A stretch of DNA of 64,000 nt from NCBI RefSeq assembly GCF_004197395.1, contig NZ_SELS01000006.1, forward strand, positions 186,001 to 250,000, given 5' to 3'. A model generated the notes under the pieces. It saw only the letters and a program-made list of their open reading frames with translations. It did not search any database and had not been told where the DNA came from. The translations under genes and the position numbers were made by a program. Below are positions 25,637 to 34,971 of the stretch, piece after piece. The stretch comes from Paraburkholderia sp. UYCP14C (GTDB lineage Bacteria; Pseudomonadota; Gammaproteobacteria; Burkholderiales; Burkholderiaceae). Positions within the stretch are counted from its first letter, which is position 1; each line of letters begins with the position of its first letter.

Positions 25637-26134
25637 TCAGCTTTTCGAGAGCGCGAGCTTGCCGTAGTCGTGACCCAGATGCGCGCACAGCGCTTCGACC
25701 ACGAGTTCATGATCGGCGCGCTGCGGCAGTCCGGACACCGTGATCGAACCGATCACGCCGGCGCCTTCCACCGTCAGCGGGAACGCGCCGCCGTGCGATG
25801 CGTACTCGGTGGCGGGCAGACCGTGCTTGTCGGCGAGCGTCGCTCCGGCGAGCTGCATCTTCAGCCCGATCGCGTACGAGCTACGGCGAAACTGCGCGAC
25901 GGTGTTGCCCTTGCGCCGCGCCCAGTCGACGTTGTCGGGCGTCGCGCCGTCGAGCAGGCTGAAGAACAGCGGCTGGCCGAACGTGCGCACGTCGATCGCG
26001 GCGGCAATGCCACGCGCTTTCGCGACTTCATGCAGATACGCGCCGACTTGCCACGCGCGGTCGGCATCGAAGCGAGGAAACACGAGGGTCTTTTCCTGAA
26101 TGGCGATGACCTGCAGATCGTGAGCGATATCCAT
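25637..26134 (-). CDS. UPF0303/HbpS-like (GlcG-type) protein
   Basis: 165 aa. It follows the UPF0303 family pattern: [20 protein letters not shown], then [18 protein letters not shown] and the C-terminal [34 protein letters not shown], which is the HbpS/GlcG-type ligand-binding core. Relatives bind haem or small cofactors; a role is not established. Cytoplasmic, no signal peptide. Its stop is 4 bp before the SMR transporter start. ATG 26134 gives the conserved N-terminus; the long upstream open frame is discarded. Confidence 0.8.
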   Translation of the reverse strand: MDIAHDLQVIAIQEKTLVFPRFDADRAWQVGAYLHEVAKARGIAAAIDVRTFGQPLFFSLLDGATPDNVDWARRKGNTVAQFRRSSYAIGLKMQLAGATLADKHGLPATEYASHGGAFPLTVEGAGVIGSITVSGLPQRADHELVVEALCAHLGHDYGKLALSKS

Positions 26135-26313
26135 GGGGTTTAGAACGGGTCGGAGGATCAGTGTCGAACGAGGCGCCGTCGCGAAGACCGGACGAGCCGC
26201 GTGGAGAATCTGAATTCTAGCGCAGCGCCCACGCCCGGCTTTCCAGAGCCCTTCCGATAGGTGGCGTCGCGCGGGCGGCGCGAAGCGCAATGAAGCCAAT
26301 CCTTACATGGCTA

Positions 26314-26342
26314 TTGCGCTGGCTGTCAGGCTGGTCTATAAT
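26314..26342 (+). promoter_or_regulatory. Sigma70-type promoter for tRNA-fMet
   Basis: TTGCGC at 26314-26319 and perfect TATAAT at 26337-26342 with a 17-bp spacer, 16 bp before the tRNA 5' end. Confidence 0.75.
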
Positions 26343-26357
26343 CTTTTCTTCGACGGA

Positions 26358-26434
<77 letters not shown>

Positions 26435-26448
26435 AGACGAAATCATTG

Positions 26449-26488
26449 AAGGGTTACAACGCATTGGCGTGTAACCCTTTTTTGTTTT
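26449..26488 (+). terminator. Rho-independent terminator after tRNA-fMet
   Basis: GGGTTACA / TGTAACCC stem followed by TTTTTTGTTTTT. Confidence 0.9.
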
Positions 26489-26798
26489 TGCGGCGTCGTA
26501 TTGGCGATCCCGTTCATTGCCCTGCCCTCAGACGAAAAAAAAGCGCGTCAACCGAATGACGCGCCAAGACTACGAGGCAATGTACAAGAGAGAAAAGATG
26601 ACTGTGGTGGACGCGGGGGGCCTCCATCGCAACCATCAGGACCGATGCTATCAGCGCATCCGAAAATCGACTGTCAACCAATGTCAGGCGCAAAGACGCT
26701 CGCCGCATCGAACGTCCCATCGCGCAGCCCCTGCCGGCGCCTCAGTAATCCCCCGCCCCGGTGATAAACTCCTATCACTCCTTCTCGTCCCCTTTCCA
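26489..26798 (+). other. Intergenic between tRNA-fMet and the NUDIX gene
   Basis: 310 bp. No gene or clear site recognised; presumably carries the promoter for the NUDIX-aat-bpt run. A continuous frame upstream of 26799 exists but does not look like protein. Confidence 0.5.
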
Positions 26799-27344
26799 AT
26801 GAAATTCTGTTCTGTCTGCGGCCACGGCGTCAGTCTGAGCATTCCGCCGGGCGACAATCGCGAGCGCTTCGTATGCGGCAGTTGCGGCACCGTGCATTAT
26901 CAGAATCCGCGTAACGTGGTCGGCACCGTTCCCGTGTGGGACGACAAGGTGCTGCTGTGCCGTCGTGCAATCGAGCCGCGCTACGGCTACTGGACGCTGC
27001 CCGCCGGTTTCATGGAGATGGGAGAAACGACCGCCGAAGCCGCCTCGCGCGAAACGCTCGAGGAAGCCGGCGCGCGCGTCGAGGTGCAGAACCTGTTTTC
27101 ACTGCTGAACGTGCCGCACGTGCATCAGGTGCATCTGTTCTACATGGCACGGCTGCTCGATCTCGACGTCGCCGCCGGCGAGGAAAGCCTCGAAGTGAAG
27201 CTGTTCGAGGAGCACGAGATTCCGTGGGACGAGATCGCGTTTCCGACCGTCGGCCAGACGCTGCGCTTCTTTTTCGCCGACCGCGCGGCCGGCAGTTTCG
27301 GCCTGCATACCGGCGACATCTTCCGCTCCCTGCGCGAAGGTTGA
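26799..27344 (+). CDS. NUDIX hydrolase with zinc ribbon
   Basis: 181 aa. An N-terminal zinc ribbon (CSVCGHGVSL and CGSCGTVHYQNP, about residues 4-38) is followed by the Nudix box GFMEMGETTAEAASRETLEEAG (residues about 75-96), which holds the metal-binding REtLEEaG core. This architecture is seen in NUDIX pyrophosphatases resembling NudC-related or ADP-ribose/NADH pyrophosphatase families; the substrate is undetermined. It begins a run of the same strand with aat 9 bp downstream. The start ATG at 26799 gives the expected N-terminal Cys motif; upstream open frame is ignored. Confidence 0.85.
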   Translation: MKFCSVCGHGVSLSIPPGDNRERFVCGSCGTVHYQNPRNVVGTVPVWDDKVLLCRRAIEPRYGYWTLPAGFMEMGETTAEAASRETLEEAGARVEVQNLFSLLNVPHVHQVHLFYMARLLDLDVAAGEESLEVKLFEEHEIPWDEIAFPTVGQTLRFFFADRAAGSFGLHTGDIFRSLREG

Positions 27345-27353
27345 GCGGCGCGC

Positions 27354-28091
27354 ATGGTTCCCTGGCTCGGAGCTGACGATCCGTTTCCGCCCGTCGAGCG
27401 CGCGCTCGGCGCCACCAGCGGCGCGCCCGGTCTGCTCGCGGCCAGCGGCGATCTGCTGCCCTCGCGCCTCATCGACGCTTACCGGCGCGGCATTTTCCCG
27501 TGGTACTCGGACGGTCAGCCGGTGTTGTGGTGGAGCCCCGATCCGCGCATGATCCTGCGTCCCGTCGAGTTCAAGCTGTCGCCGTCGCTGCGCAAGACGC
27601 TCAAGCGGGTGTTGCGCGACGACGCATGGGAAATCCGCGTCGATCACGATTTCGCGGGCGTGATGCGCGCCTGCGCGCAGGCGCCGCGCCGCGGCCAGCG
27701 CGGCACGTGGATCACCGCAGATGTGGTCGAAGCCTATTCGTCGCTGCACCGCCTCGGCGACGCGCACAGCATCGAAACCTGGTTCGAGGGCGAGCGTGTA
27801 GCGGGTTTGTATGGCGTGTCGCTCGGCCGGATGTTCTTCGGCGAATCGATGTATACCGACGTCACCGACGGCTCGAAAATGGCGCTGGCCGCGCTGGTCG
27901 GCCACTTGCGACGTCACGAAATAGAAATGATAGACTGCCAGCAGAACACGTCGCATCTGGCGTCGCTCGGCGGCCGCGAGATAGCGCGCAAGGCGTTCGT
28001 CGCGCATGTTCGCGCGTCTGTCGGCGCACCGGCCATTCCATGGCGCTTCGACAAGACCGCCCTGCTCGAAATCGTCACGCGGGCGGCGTAG
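27354..28091 (+). CDS. aat: Leucyl/phenylalanyl-tRNA-protein transferase Aat
   Basis: Adds Leu or Phe from aminoacyl-tRNA to proteins with N-terminal Arg or Lys, marking them for ClpAP (N-degron pathway). 245 aa, normal length. Family motifs: [24 protein letters not shown] near the N-terminus, [37 protein letters not shown] and [14 protein letters not shown]. Nine bp after the NUDIX gene and 101 bp before bpt, so probably one transcript and certainly a functional pair with bpt. Confidence 0.95.
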   Translation: MVPWLGADDPFPPVERALGATSGAPGLLAASGDLLPSRLIDAYRRGIFPWYSDGQPVLWWSPDPRMILRPVEFKLSPSLRKTLKRVLRDDAWEIRVDHDFAGVMRACAQAPRRGQRGTWITADVVEAYSSLHRLGDAHSIETWFEGERVAGLYGVSLGRMFFGESMYTDVTDGSKMALAALVGHLRRHEIEMIDCQQNTSHLASLGGREIARKAFVAHVRASVGAPAIPWRFDKTALLEIVTRAA

Positions 28092-28192
28092 GAAAAATCA
28101 GGCCGAATCCGGGTCCGCCGCCTACGAAAATGCGGCATCAACTGCCAGGTGCGCCGGGTTTGCAATACAGAGACGCTTCGAGAGCTGCCAAC

Positions 28193-29026
28193 GTGACTCA
28201 TCCCAACGAGCTGCCTCTTTCACCGCTTTCCGCGCTGCAATTTTATGCAACGGCGCCCTATCCCTGCAGTTACCTGGACGGCCGCATCGCGCGCTCGCAG
28301 GTCGCCACACCCAGTCACCTGATCAATTCGGACGTCTACACCGACCTCGTCAAGGCGGGTTTCCGGCGCTCGGGCGTGTTCACGTACCGCCCGTATTGCG
28401 ACGGCTGCCGCGCGTGCGTGCCGGTGCGCGTGCCGGTCGAGCGTTTTCAACCGAACCGCACGCAGCGGCGAGTATGGAAAAAGCACGGCGACCTGATCGC
28501 GACAGTCGCACCGCTGCATTACGACGAGGAGCACTACGCGCTGTATATGCGTTACCAGTCGGCGCGCCACGCGGGCGGAGGCATGGACCGCGACAGCCGC
28601 GACCAGTACGAGCAGTTCCTGCTGCAAAGCCGGATCAACTCGCGGCTCGTCGAGTTTCGCGAGCCGGCGCCGCTGCGGCCCGATGGACGCCCCGATGCGC
28701 AGGGCGCGCTGCGCATGATCAGCATGATCGATATCCTCGGCGACGGGTTGTCGTCGGTGTACACGTTCTTCGAGCCGGACCTGCCGCACGCGAGCTTCGG
28801 CACCTACAACATCTACTGGCAGATCGAGCAGGCGCGTAGCCTGAATCTGCCGTACGTGTATCTCGGCTACTGGATTCGCGAAAGCCCGAAAATGGCGTAC
28901 AAGGCCAATTTCCGGCCGCTCGAAGGCTTGATCGACGGCGCGTGGCGCGTGCTCGACCCGACCAGCATCGAGCTGCCGCCGGTCGATTTCGCGCTGCATG
29001 GGCGACGCGGACCGCTCAAGCCGTAA
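28193..29026 (+). CDS. bpt: Aspartate/glutamate leucyltransferase Bpt (ATE-family)
   Basis: Transfers Leu from tRNA to N-terminal Asp or Glu, giving N-degrons. 277 aa. Hallmarks: [11 protein letters not shown] near residue 18, the Cys cluster [27 protein letters not shown] and the C-terminal [22 protein letters not shown] region. I chose the GTG at 28193, which gives the usual N-terminus [18 protein letters not shown]; an ATG at 28130 would lengthen it without family support. aat-bpt adjacency is the standard arrangement in Burkholderiales. Confidence 0.93.
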   Translation: MTHPNELPLSPLSALQFYATAPYPCSYLDGRIARSQVATPSHLINSDVYTDLVKAGFRRSGVFTYRPYCDGCRACVPVRVPVERFQPNRTQRRVWKKHGDLIATVAPLHYDEEHYALYMRYQSARHAGGGMDRDSRDQYEQFLLQSRINSRLVEFREPAPLRPDGRPDAQGALRMISMIDILGDGLSSVYTFFEPDLPHASFGTYNIYWQIEQARSLNLPYVYLGYWIRESPKMAYKANFRPLEGLIDGAWRVLDPTSIELPPVDFALHGRRGPLKP

Positions 29027-29126
29027 TCGAGTCCTGCTCGCCGCCAGCAACGCCCTTCCAGTCTCACAAAAGCCCAAAGCCGGTAAAATAGCGGGTTCCC
29101 ATTTTCCGGCCGTCCGGCTTCATCCC

Positions 29127-30149
29127 GTGCTCAGTTCCCTTTATCCGCTCGTTCGCGCCCAACTCTTTCGCATGGACGCGGAAGACGCTCACCATCTGAC
29201 CTTGCGCATGCTCGGCGCCGCCGGCCGCACCGGCCTCGCCGGCGCGCTCGCGGCGCGCGCGCCGGATTCGCCGCGCACCGTGATGGGCCTGACGTTCCGC
29301 AACCCGGTCGGGCTCGCGGCCGGCCTCGACAAGGACGGCGCGTGCATCGACGGTCTGGCGGCGCTCGGCTTCGGCTTCATCGAAGTGGGCACCGTGACGC
29401 CGCGCGCGCAGCCGGGCAATCCGCGCCCGCGCATGTTCCGGCTGCCGCAGGCGAACGCCGTGATCAACCGGATGGGCTTCAACAACGCCGGCGTCGACCA
29501 GTTCGTGAAGAACGTCCAGGCCGCGCGCTATCGGGGCATCCTCGGTCTGAACATCGGCAAGAACGCCGACACGCCGATCGAGCGCGCCGCCGAAGACTAT
29601 CTCTACTGCCTCGAACGCGTGTACCCGTTCGCGAGCTACGTGACGGTCAACATCTCGTCGCCGAATACCAAGAACCTGCGCCAGCTGCAGGGCGCCGACG
29701 AACTCGACGCGCTGCTCGCCGCGCTGAAGGACAAGCAGCAACGGCTCGCCGACATGCACGGCAAGCTCGTGCCGCTCGCGCTGAAGATCGCGCCGGATCT
29801 CGACGACGAGCAGATCAAATCGATCGCCGACACCTTGCTGCGCCACAAATTCGAAGGCGTGATCGCGACCAACACGACGCTATCGCGCACCGCCGTCGCC
29901 GGCATGCAATACGGCGACGAAGCCGGCGGCCTGTCGGGCAAGCCGGTGTTCGACGCGTCGAACCAGGTGATCCGCAAGCTGCGCGCCGAAGTCGGCGAGG
30001 CGGTGCCGATCATCGGCGTCGGCGGCATTTTCTCGGGCGACGACGCGCGCGCGAAGCTCGCAGCCGGCGCGTCGCTGGTGCAGCTTTATACTGGTTTCAT
30101 CTACCGCGGACCGGCCCTCGTCGCCGAATGCGCGCAGGCGTTGCGCTGA
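29127..30149 (+). CDS. pyrD: Dihydroorotate dehydrogenase (quinone), class 2
   Basis: 340 aa membrane-associated FMN enzyme oxidising dihydroorotate to orotate in pyrimidine synthesis, passing electrons to quinone. The N-terminal ~40 residues form the class 2 membrane-contact helices ([20 protein letters not shown]). FMN/active-site motifs: [37 protein letters not shown] (catalytic Ser), [19 protein letters not shown] and [11 protein letters not shown] chose the GTG at 29127 because it yields [11 protein letters not shown], which fits the family N-terminus; an upstream in-frame start is possible. Confidence 0.94.
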   Translation: MLSSLYPLVRAQLFRMDAEDAHHLTLRMLGAAGRTGLAGALAARAPDSPRTVMGLTFRNPVGLAAGLDKDGACIDGLAALGFGFIEVGTVTPRAQPGNPRPRMFRLPQANAVINRMGFNNAGVDQFVKNVQAARYRGILGLNIGKNADTPIERAAEDYLYCLERVYPFASYVTVNISSPNTKNLRQLQGADELDALLAALKDKQQRLADMHGKLVPLALKIAPDLDDEQIKSIADTLLRHKFEGVIATNTTLSRTAVAGMQYGDEAGGLSGKPVFDASNQVIRKLRAEVGEAVPIIGVGGIFSGDDARAKLAAGASLVQLYTGFIYRGPALVAECAQALR

Positions 30150-30260
30150 GCATCCGCGTCGCCGGCGTATATAGACATAAACAAACGATATTTAGATCGC
30201 GATAGTCTCGTTTGTTATGCTCTCGACCGTCAAAACGTCAGACGTACAAAAAGGAACACG

Positions 30261-31055
30261 ATGAAATTCGGTCTGCTGAAAAAGCTCCTCGCCACCGCGC
30301 TGATCGGCGCGTCGTTGAGCGCCGTCGCGGCGCACGCGGAAGACCTGCTCGACCAGGTCAAGCAGCGCGGCACGCTGCGCATCGGTCTCGAAGGCACCTT
30401 CCCGCCGTTCAATTCGAAGGCGCCGTCGGGCGAGCTGGTCGGCTACGACGTCGACATCGCGAAGGCCGTCGCCGCGAAGCTCGGCGTGAAGCCGGAGTTC
30501 GTCACGACCGAGTGGAGCGGCATCATTGCCGGCCTGCAGGCAGGGAAGTTCGATGTGATCGTCAACCAGGTTGGTATCACCGACGCGCGCAAGCAGACGC
30601 TCGACTTCTCGCCGCCGTACACGTACTCGGCCGCACAGCTGATCCAGCGCAAGGACGACAACCGCCAGTTCACCTCGCTCGAAGACCTGAAGGGCAAGAA
30701 GCTCGGTGTCGGTCTCGGCACGAACTACATGGACATGGCGAAGTCGGTGCCCGGCATCGACGTGAAGACCTACCCGGGCGCGCCTGAATACCTGCGCGAT
30801 CTGGCCGCCGGCCGGCTCGACGCGGCGTTGAACGACCGCCTGATGCTCGCGTACCTGCTGAAGAACTCGAACCTGCCGCTGCGCACCGGCGCGAACGTCG
30901 GCGCCGGCAACCCGTCGGGCATCCCGTTCAGGAAGGGCAACCCGAAGTTCGCGCAGGCGCTCGACGAAGCAATGACCCAGCTCGAAGCGGACGGCACCTT
31001 CACGAAGATCTCGGACAAGTGGTTCGGCATCGACGTGAGCAAGCCGATCAAGTAA
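30261..31055 (+). CDS. Polar amino acid (cystine/His/Lys-type) ABC transporter substrate-binding protein
   Basis: 264 aa with a Sec signal peptide (MKFGLLKKLLATALIGASLS, cleavage near AHA-ED). The mature type 3 binding protein opens DLLDQVKQRGTLRIGLEGTF and has PSGELVGYDVDIAKAVAAKL, GIIAGLQAGKFDVIVNQVG and YTYSAAQLI. The sequence style is that of cystine-binding FliY/TcyJ relatives, but the ligand is not provable. AAGGAACACG precedes the ATG. A strong terminator follows at 31072-31112, before the permease gene. Confidence 0.85.
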   Translation: MKFGLLKKLLATALIGASLSAVAAHAEDLLDQVKQRGTLRIGLEGTFPPFNSKAPSGELVGYDVDIAKAVAAKLGVKPEFVTTEWSGIIAGLQAGKFDVIVNQVGITDARKQTLDFSPPYTYSAAQLIQRKDDNRQFTSLEDLKGKKLGVGLGTNYMDMAKSVPGIDVKTYPGAPEYLRDLAAGRLDAALNDRLMLAYLLKNSNLPLRTGANVGAGNPSGIPFRKGNPKFAQALDEAMTQLEADGTFTKISDKWFGIDVSKPIK

Positions 31056-31071
31056 CACGCGTGTAATCGAA

Positions 31072-31112
31072 CGAAGGGCGGCATCGTGATCGATGCCGCC
31101 CTTCGCGTTTTT
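31072..31112 (+). terminator. Rho-independent terminator after the binding-protein gene
   Basis: Perfect 13-bp stem AAGGGCGGCATCG / CGATGCCGCCCTT around TGAT, followed by CGCGTTTTTG. Lies between the binding protein and permease genes of the same transporter. Confidence 0.88.
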
Positions 31113-31240
31113 GCGGCCCGCGCGAGCCCGACGACCCGCTTCGCGCGTCGCGTATACCCCAAGCCGCATCGCGCGACCCGCGCCTTAACGCGCGCCAAAG
31201 TTTATGATGTGCGCTTTGTGCGTCAATAACAACACTGCCC

Positions 31241-31900
31241 ATGTCCATCACATCCCTGCTGCTCCAATCGCTGCCGGTGCTCGCACAAGGCGCCCTGCTG
31301 ACGATCAAGTTCGCGATCCTGTCGATGATCTTCGGTCTGATCGGCGGCGCCGTGCTCGCGCTGATGGGCATCAGCCACAGTCGTCCGCTGAACTGGATCG
31401 CGCGCGTCTATGTGAGCGTGATGCGCGGCACGCCGCTGCTGGTGCAGATCTTCGTGATTTATTACGGCCTGCCGAGCTTCGGCATTTCGCTCGATCCGAC
31501 GCCGGCCGGCGTGATCGCGCTGTCCGCGAACGTCGCCGCGTATCTGTCCGAGAGCATGCGCGGCGCGATTCTGGGCATCCACCAGGGCCAGTGGCTCGCC
31601 TCCAACAGCCTCGGGCTGTCGCGGCGTCAGACGCTGCGCTACGTGATAGCGCCGCAGGCGCTGCGCATCGCGGTGCCGAGTCTGTCGAACAGCCTGATCA
31701 GCCTGATCAAGGACACCTCGCTCGTGTCCGTGATCACGGTGACCGAGCTGCTGCGCAGCGCGCAGGAAATGATCGCGTCGACCTATCAGCCGCTGCCGCT
31801 TTATCTGGCTGCCGCGGCCGTGTACTGGGTGCTGTGTCAGGTGCTCGAATGGGCGCAGCGCTGGTACGAGCGGCGTCTGTCGCTGCCGACGCGGCACTGA
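31241..31900 (+). CDS. Amino acid ABC transporter permease (HisM/TcyL-type)
   Basis: 219 aa inner-membrane protein with about five helices. The family features SVMRGTPLLVQIFVIYYGLP and the EAA-type loop QGQWLASNSLGLSRRQTLRYVIAPQALRIAVP are clear, as is the following SLSNSLISLIKDTSLVSVI. It sits 185 bp after the binding-protein gene with a strong terminator between them, so its expression is set by its own promoter or read-through. No ATP-binding gene is adjacent in the window; an unlinked ATPase must complete the transporter. Confidence 0.87.
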   Translation: MSITSLLLQSLPVLAQGALLTIKFAILSMIFGLIGGAVLALMGISHSRPLNWIARVYVSVMRGTPLLVQIFVIYYGLPSFGISLDPTPAGVIALSANVAAYLSESMRGAILGIHQGQWLASNSLGLSRRQTLRYVIAPQALRIAVPSLSNSLISLIKDTSLVSVITVTELLRSAQEMIASTYQPLPLYLAAAAVYWVLCQVLEWAQRWYERRLSLPTRH

Positions 31901-31932
31901 GCGCCGCGCGCCCGCTGGTACACCCCGGCGGC

Positions 31933-32979
31933 TCATTCGCCGGCGAACCTGAGCCCCAATGCCGCGCGCGCCGCGTCGGCCATCGCGATCATCTGCAGCG
32001 ACGTGTCGTGCGGCATCAGCGGACTCTCCAGCCGGCCCGCCCGAATCAGTTCGCAAAAGTGCGCGGTCTCGTAGTTCAAACCGCCGCCTTCGAACGGCTC
32101 GTCGAGCTCGACGACGCGCCCGTCCGCGTAACGGATCGTCGCGCGCGACGGGTTCCACCACGGCTCGTGCAGCGTCACGTGACCGCCTTTGGCCATCAGC
32201 AGCGCATCGCCCTTGCCATGCAGATCGAGCCCGCAGAAAAGCTGGGCGATGCCGCCGCGCTCGTGCCGGCTATTCAGACTCGCGAACGTATCGACACCGG
32301 TCGCGCCGAGCCGGCCGAAGGTCTGCACGTCGCGTGGCGCGCCGAGCCAGTCGACCGCGAGAAACATCTCGTAGATGCCGATATCGAGCAACGCGCCGCC
32401 CGCATGCTCGAACGACAGCGACGGATGATCGGCCGGCACGCCCGGCACCGAGCAGCCCGCGCGCACGAGGCCAACCTCGCCGATCGGCTCGGCTGCGAGG
32501 TGCTCGCGCAATTTTCTGTAGAGCGGATAGAACGGCGGCTTCATCGCTTCCATGAAGAGCCGTTGCGAAGCGCGCGCGACCTCGAGCACGCGCTCTAGCT
32601 GCGCACGATTGATACACGCGGGTTTCTCGCACAGCACATGCAGCCCGGCTTGCAACGCGCGGATCGCATAGTCGATGTGACTGTCTTGCAGGGTCGCGAT
32701 ATAGAGGGCGTCGATGCCGCTCGCGAGCAGCGCGTCGAAACCATCGCAGACGGTACCGCCGAACTCATCGGCGAACGCCTGGGCCGATTCCACGCGACGC
32801 GACCACAGCGCGGCGAGCCGCGCCCGCGGCACGAAGGCGAGCCCTTGCGCGAAGCGGCGCGCAATCCGGCCGGTGCCGACGATCCCCCAGCGGATCTCGC
32901 GCGATGAAGTGGTGTCCTGAGCTATCTGATCGGTCGGTTGGGCGGTGGATGCGTGCGGTGCCGCTGTCGTATCTGTCAT
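31933..32979 (-). CDS. Gfo/Idh/MocA-family oxidoreductase
   Basis: 348 aa. An N-terminal ~30-residue leader rich in Thr/Ala is followed by a Rossmann domain: WGIVGTGRIARRFAQGL, DALYIATLQDSHIDYAIRAL and the catalytic-region motif HVLCEKPACINRAQLE (Lys of EKP). The C-terminal sheet domain includes GGALLDIGIYEMFLAVDWLG. Dihydrodiol or sugar substrates are typical for the family; here unknown. Start 32979 (MTDTTAAPHAS) chosen by position; the longer frame is not protein-like. It is on the minus strand beside a GntR regulator gene. Confidence 0.82.
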   Translation of the reverse strand: MTDTTAAPHASTAQPTDQIAQDTTSSREIRWGIVGTGRIARRFAQGLAFVPRARLAALWSRRVESAQAFADEFGGTVCDGFDALLASGIDALYIATLQDSHIDYAIRALQAGLHVLCEKPACINRAQLERVLEVARASQRLFMEAMKPPFYPLYRKLREHLAAEPIGEVGLVRAGCSVPGVPADHPSLSFEHAGGALLDIGIYEMFLAVDWLGAPRDVQTFGRLGATGVDTFASLNSRHERGGIAQLFCGLDLHGKGDALLMAKGGHVTLHEPWWNPSRATIRYADGRVVELDEPFEGGGLNYETAHFCELIRAGRLESPLMPHDTSLQMIAMADAARAALGLRFAGE

Positions 32980-33179
32980 CGTGTGGGCAAAGGTCCATGC
33001 GGTTCGAAACAGCCGCCATTGTCGCCGATGCCGCGTGCGAACGCGGCGAACCCGGCCAACCCGCACCCTGCGGCATCACTGCCGCGCACCGACCTTCGAC
33101 ACCCGCGCCCCGCCTCCCCGGCCGCCTGGCGCTCACTGATACGCTCAGCCCGCGCTCACACGCGAGCCCAATCCCGAAC

Positions 33180-33899
33180 TCAAACCCGCGCCGGCGGCTC
33201 CGCGGAAAACCGGCCGCCCAGCTCTTCGGCGGAGTAATCGATCATCGCGAGCGAAGCGATCTCGGCCTCCTTCGGATCGCGCCGCTCGATCGCCTCGACG
33301 ACGCGCTGATGCGACGCGACCGCGCTCTCCCACAGCCCTTCCCGGTCGTGCATGATCGGATTGACGGTCGACAGCGCGCCGCGAATGATCGCCGCCATCT
33401 GCTTGAAGAACTGGTTGCCGCTCGCGATCACGATACGCGTATGGAACAGTTCGTCGGCGTCCTGATAGCCGGGCTCGGACGGACGGATCACGCGAAACGC
33501 CTCGAAGGCCTCGCGAATCGCCGCGACGTCCGCGGCACTGCCGCGCGCGGCCGCCTGCGCCGACGCGCGCGGTTCGATCAGGATGCGAAACTCGATCACG
33601 TCACGCAGAAACATCGGATCGGGCTTTGCGCGAAAACGCCAGTTGACGACGTCCTCGTCGATCATCCGCCAGTCGTTCATCGGCCGGATGCGCGTGCCGA
33701 TCTTCGGCCGCACGTCGAGCATGTCGCGCGCGAGCAGCATCGATAGCGCCTCGCGCATCACGGTGCGGCTCACGTCGAATTCCTTCGACAGCACATCCTG
33801 CGGCGGCAGTATCGCGCCGTATTTTTCCTCGACGATGCCGCTGACGAGCCCGTCCATCACTTTGCTCACCAGCGAGCGATCCTTGTTTGCGTGTTCCAT
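33180..33899 (-). CDS. GntR-family (FadR subfamily) transcriptional regulator
   Basis: 239 aa. The winged helix-turn-helix at about residues 10-70 includes LPPQDVLSKEFDVSRTVMREALSMLLARDML, and the FCD domain follows with FRILIEPRASAQAAARGS, DELFHTRIVIASGNQFFKQM and SHQRVVEAIERRD, whose His and acidic residues form the metal/ligand pocket. Such regulators usually control sugar-acid or hydroxy-acid catabolism. It lies 200 bp upstream of the Gfo/Idh/MocA oxidoreductase gene on the same strand and may control it. ATG at 33899 is the conserved start. Confidence 0.85.
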   Translation of the reverse strand: MEHANKDRSLVSKVMDGLVSGIVEEKYGAILPPQDVLSKEFDVSRTVMREALSMLLARDMLDVRPKIGTRIRPMNDWRMIDEDVVNWRFRAKPDPMFLRDVIEFRILIEPRASAQAAARGSAADVAAIREAFEAFRVIRPSEPGYQDADELFHTRIVIASGNQFFKQMAAIIRGALSTVNPIMHDREGLWESAVASHQRVVEAIERRDPKEAEIASLAMIDYSAEELGGRFSAEPPARV

Positions 33900-34287
33900 G
33901 AGATATCCCCGAAGCGGTGTTGTCCCCGCGTGGCCTGTTAATGAAGGGCCCGTACGTATCGTTTTATGCAAATAGGATCGTTTTCCGATACGTTGCTAGC
34001 TTCGAAACCGATGCGCCAGTTGGGACACTTCCTGACAGGGTTATCCCTCTGAAGATTTGTTTCGTTCGTGTAACGCTATCTGTTTCGTCAGGCTCAAAGC
34101 TCGCTCGACAAAGCGTGCCTGCGATGTGGGGTTTAATTAGTGCGCATTCGCACGTTTGCGTGATGAAATTGTCTGATTTGCGCGGACGTGGGCAGACGCC
34201 TGCGTGTTCCAGCGCACAAAGATGTCGTGGACAACGCAATCAACTCAGGCGGGTTCTCGGCGCGCGCGGACGCCGCATCGAGCAGGA
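33900..34287 (+). other. Intergenic between the GntR gene and the flavin reductase gene
   Basis: 388 bp. AT-rich near 33950-34080 relative to the genes, consistent with a promoter for the GntR gene. No gene recognised; no specific operator assigned. Confidence 0.45.
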
Positions 34288-34854
34288 TCAAGCCGAGACT
34301 ACGTTCGACGCGCTCGCCGCGACCGACGCATAGCGGCCGCCGAAGAACAGCAGCGGCGCGTGCTCGTCGAGCGAGAACACCAGCACCTCGCCGACGAACA
34401 GCGTATGGTCGCCGCACGGATGGCGGTCCACCACGCGCGCGGCGAAGCGCGCGGCCGCATGCTCGAGCAGCACGACGCCGGCGAGGCCGTCGACCGCCGC
34501 GAAGCGCGGCGCGCAAGGTGGCGCGAAGTGGCTCTGCGCCTCGCCCGCGAAATGGCGGCTGTGCGGCTCCTGGGTTTCGGACAGCACGCTGACGCCGAAC
34601 AGCTCGGCGTCCATCAGCCGTGCGTGCATGCGCGCGCGATGCCCGACCGACACGACGATCAGAGGCGGCTTTAGCGACCCCGACATGAACGCGTTGGCGG
34701 TCATCGCGTGAAGGCTGTCGCCGCTGCCGGTCGAGATCACCACTACGCCTGTCGCGAAGCGCCCGAGCGCATGACGAAAGCGCCGCTCGTCGAATGACGG
34801 CGGCTCGGGCGTTTGATCGGACGGCTTGTCAGTCTGAACTGCCGTTGCGCGCAT
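34288..34854 (-). CDS. Flavin reductase-domain protein
   Basis: 188 aa of the NADH:FMN oxidoreductase (split-barrel flavin reductase) family: FRHALGRFATGVVVISTGSG, LHAMTANAFMSGSLKPPLIVVS, SVLSETQEPHSRHFAG and the final GDHTLFVGEVLVFS. The N-terminal 25 residues are disordered. GGGGAG lies before the ATG at 34854. It may feed reduced flavin to a monooxygenase elsewhere; it lies 117 bp downstream of the tandem hydrolase gene on the same strand and could belong with the carrier-protein locus at 38 kb, but that is inference. Confidence 0.78.
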   Translation of the reverse strand: MRATAVQTDKPSDQTPEPPSFDERRFRHALGRFATGVVVISTGSGDSLHAMTANAFMSGSLKPPLIVVSVGHRARMHARLMDAELFGVSVLSETQEPHSRHFAGEAQSHFAPPCAPRFAAVDGLAGVVLLEHAAARFAARVVDRHPCGDHTLFVGEVLVFSLDEHAPLLFFGGRYASVAASASNVVSA

Positions 34855-34971
34855 GGGCGCTCCCCTGGTGACGGCCATCTTGCCGTACGCGGCGCGAGCC
34901 AGCGACACCGGCAGCGCGTGCGCCAGCCGCGCGATGTGCGCGAGTGACGCGGACGTGTCGGCGCACTATCA

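Noticed and set aside
31933-33180. Sugar-catabolism operon around the GntR and Gfo/Idh/MocA genes
   Set aside because: Only the regulator and one oxidoreductase are present; no kinase, aldolase or transporter lies next to them, so no pathway can be stated.
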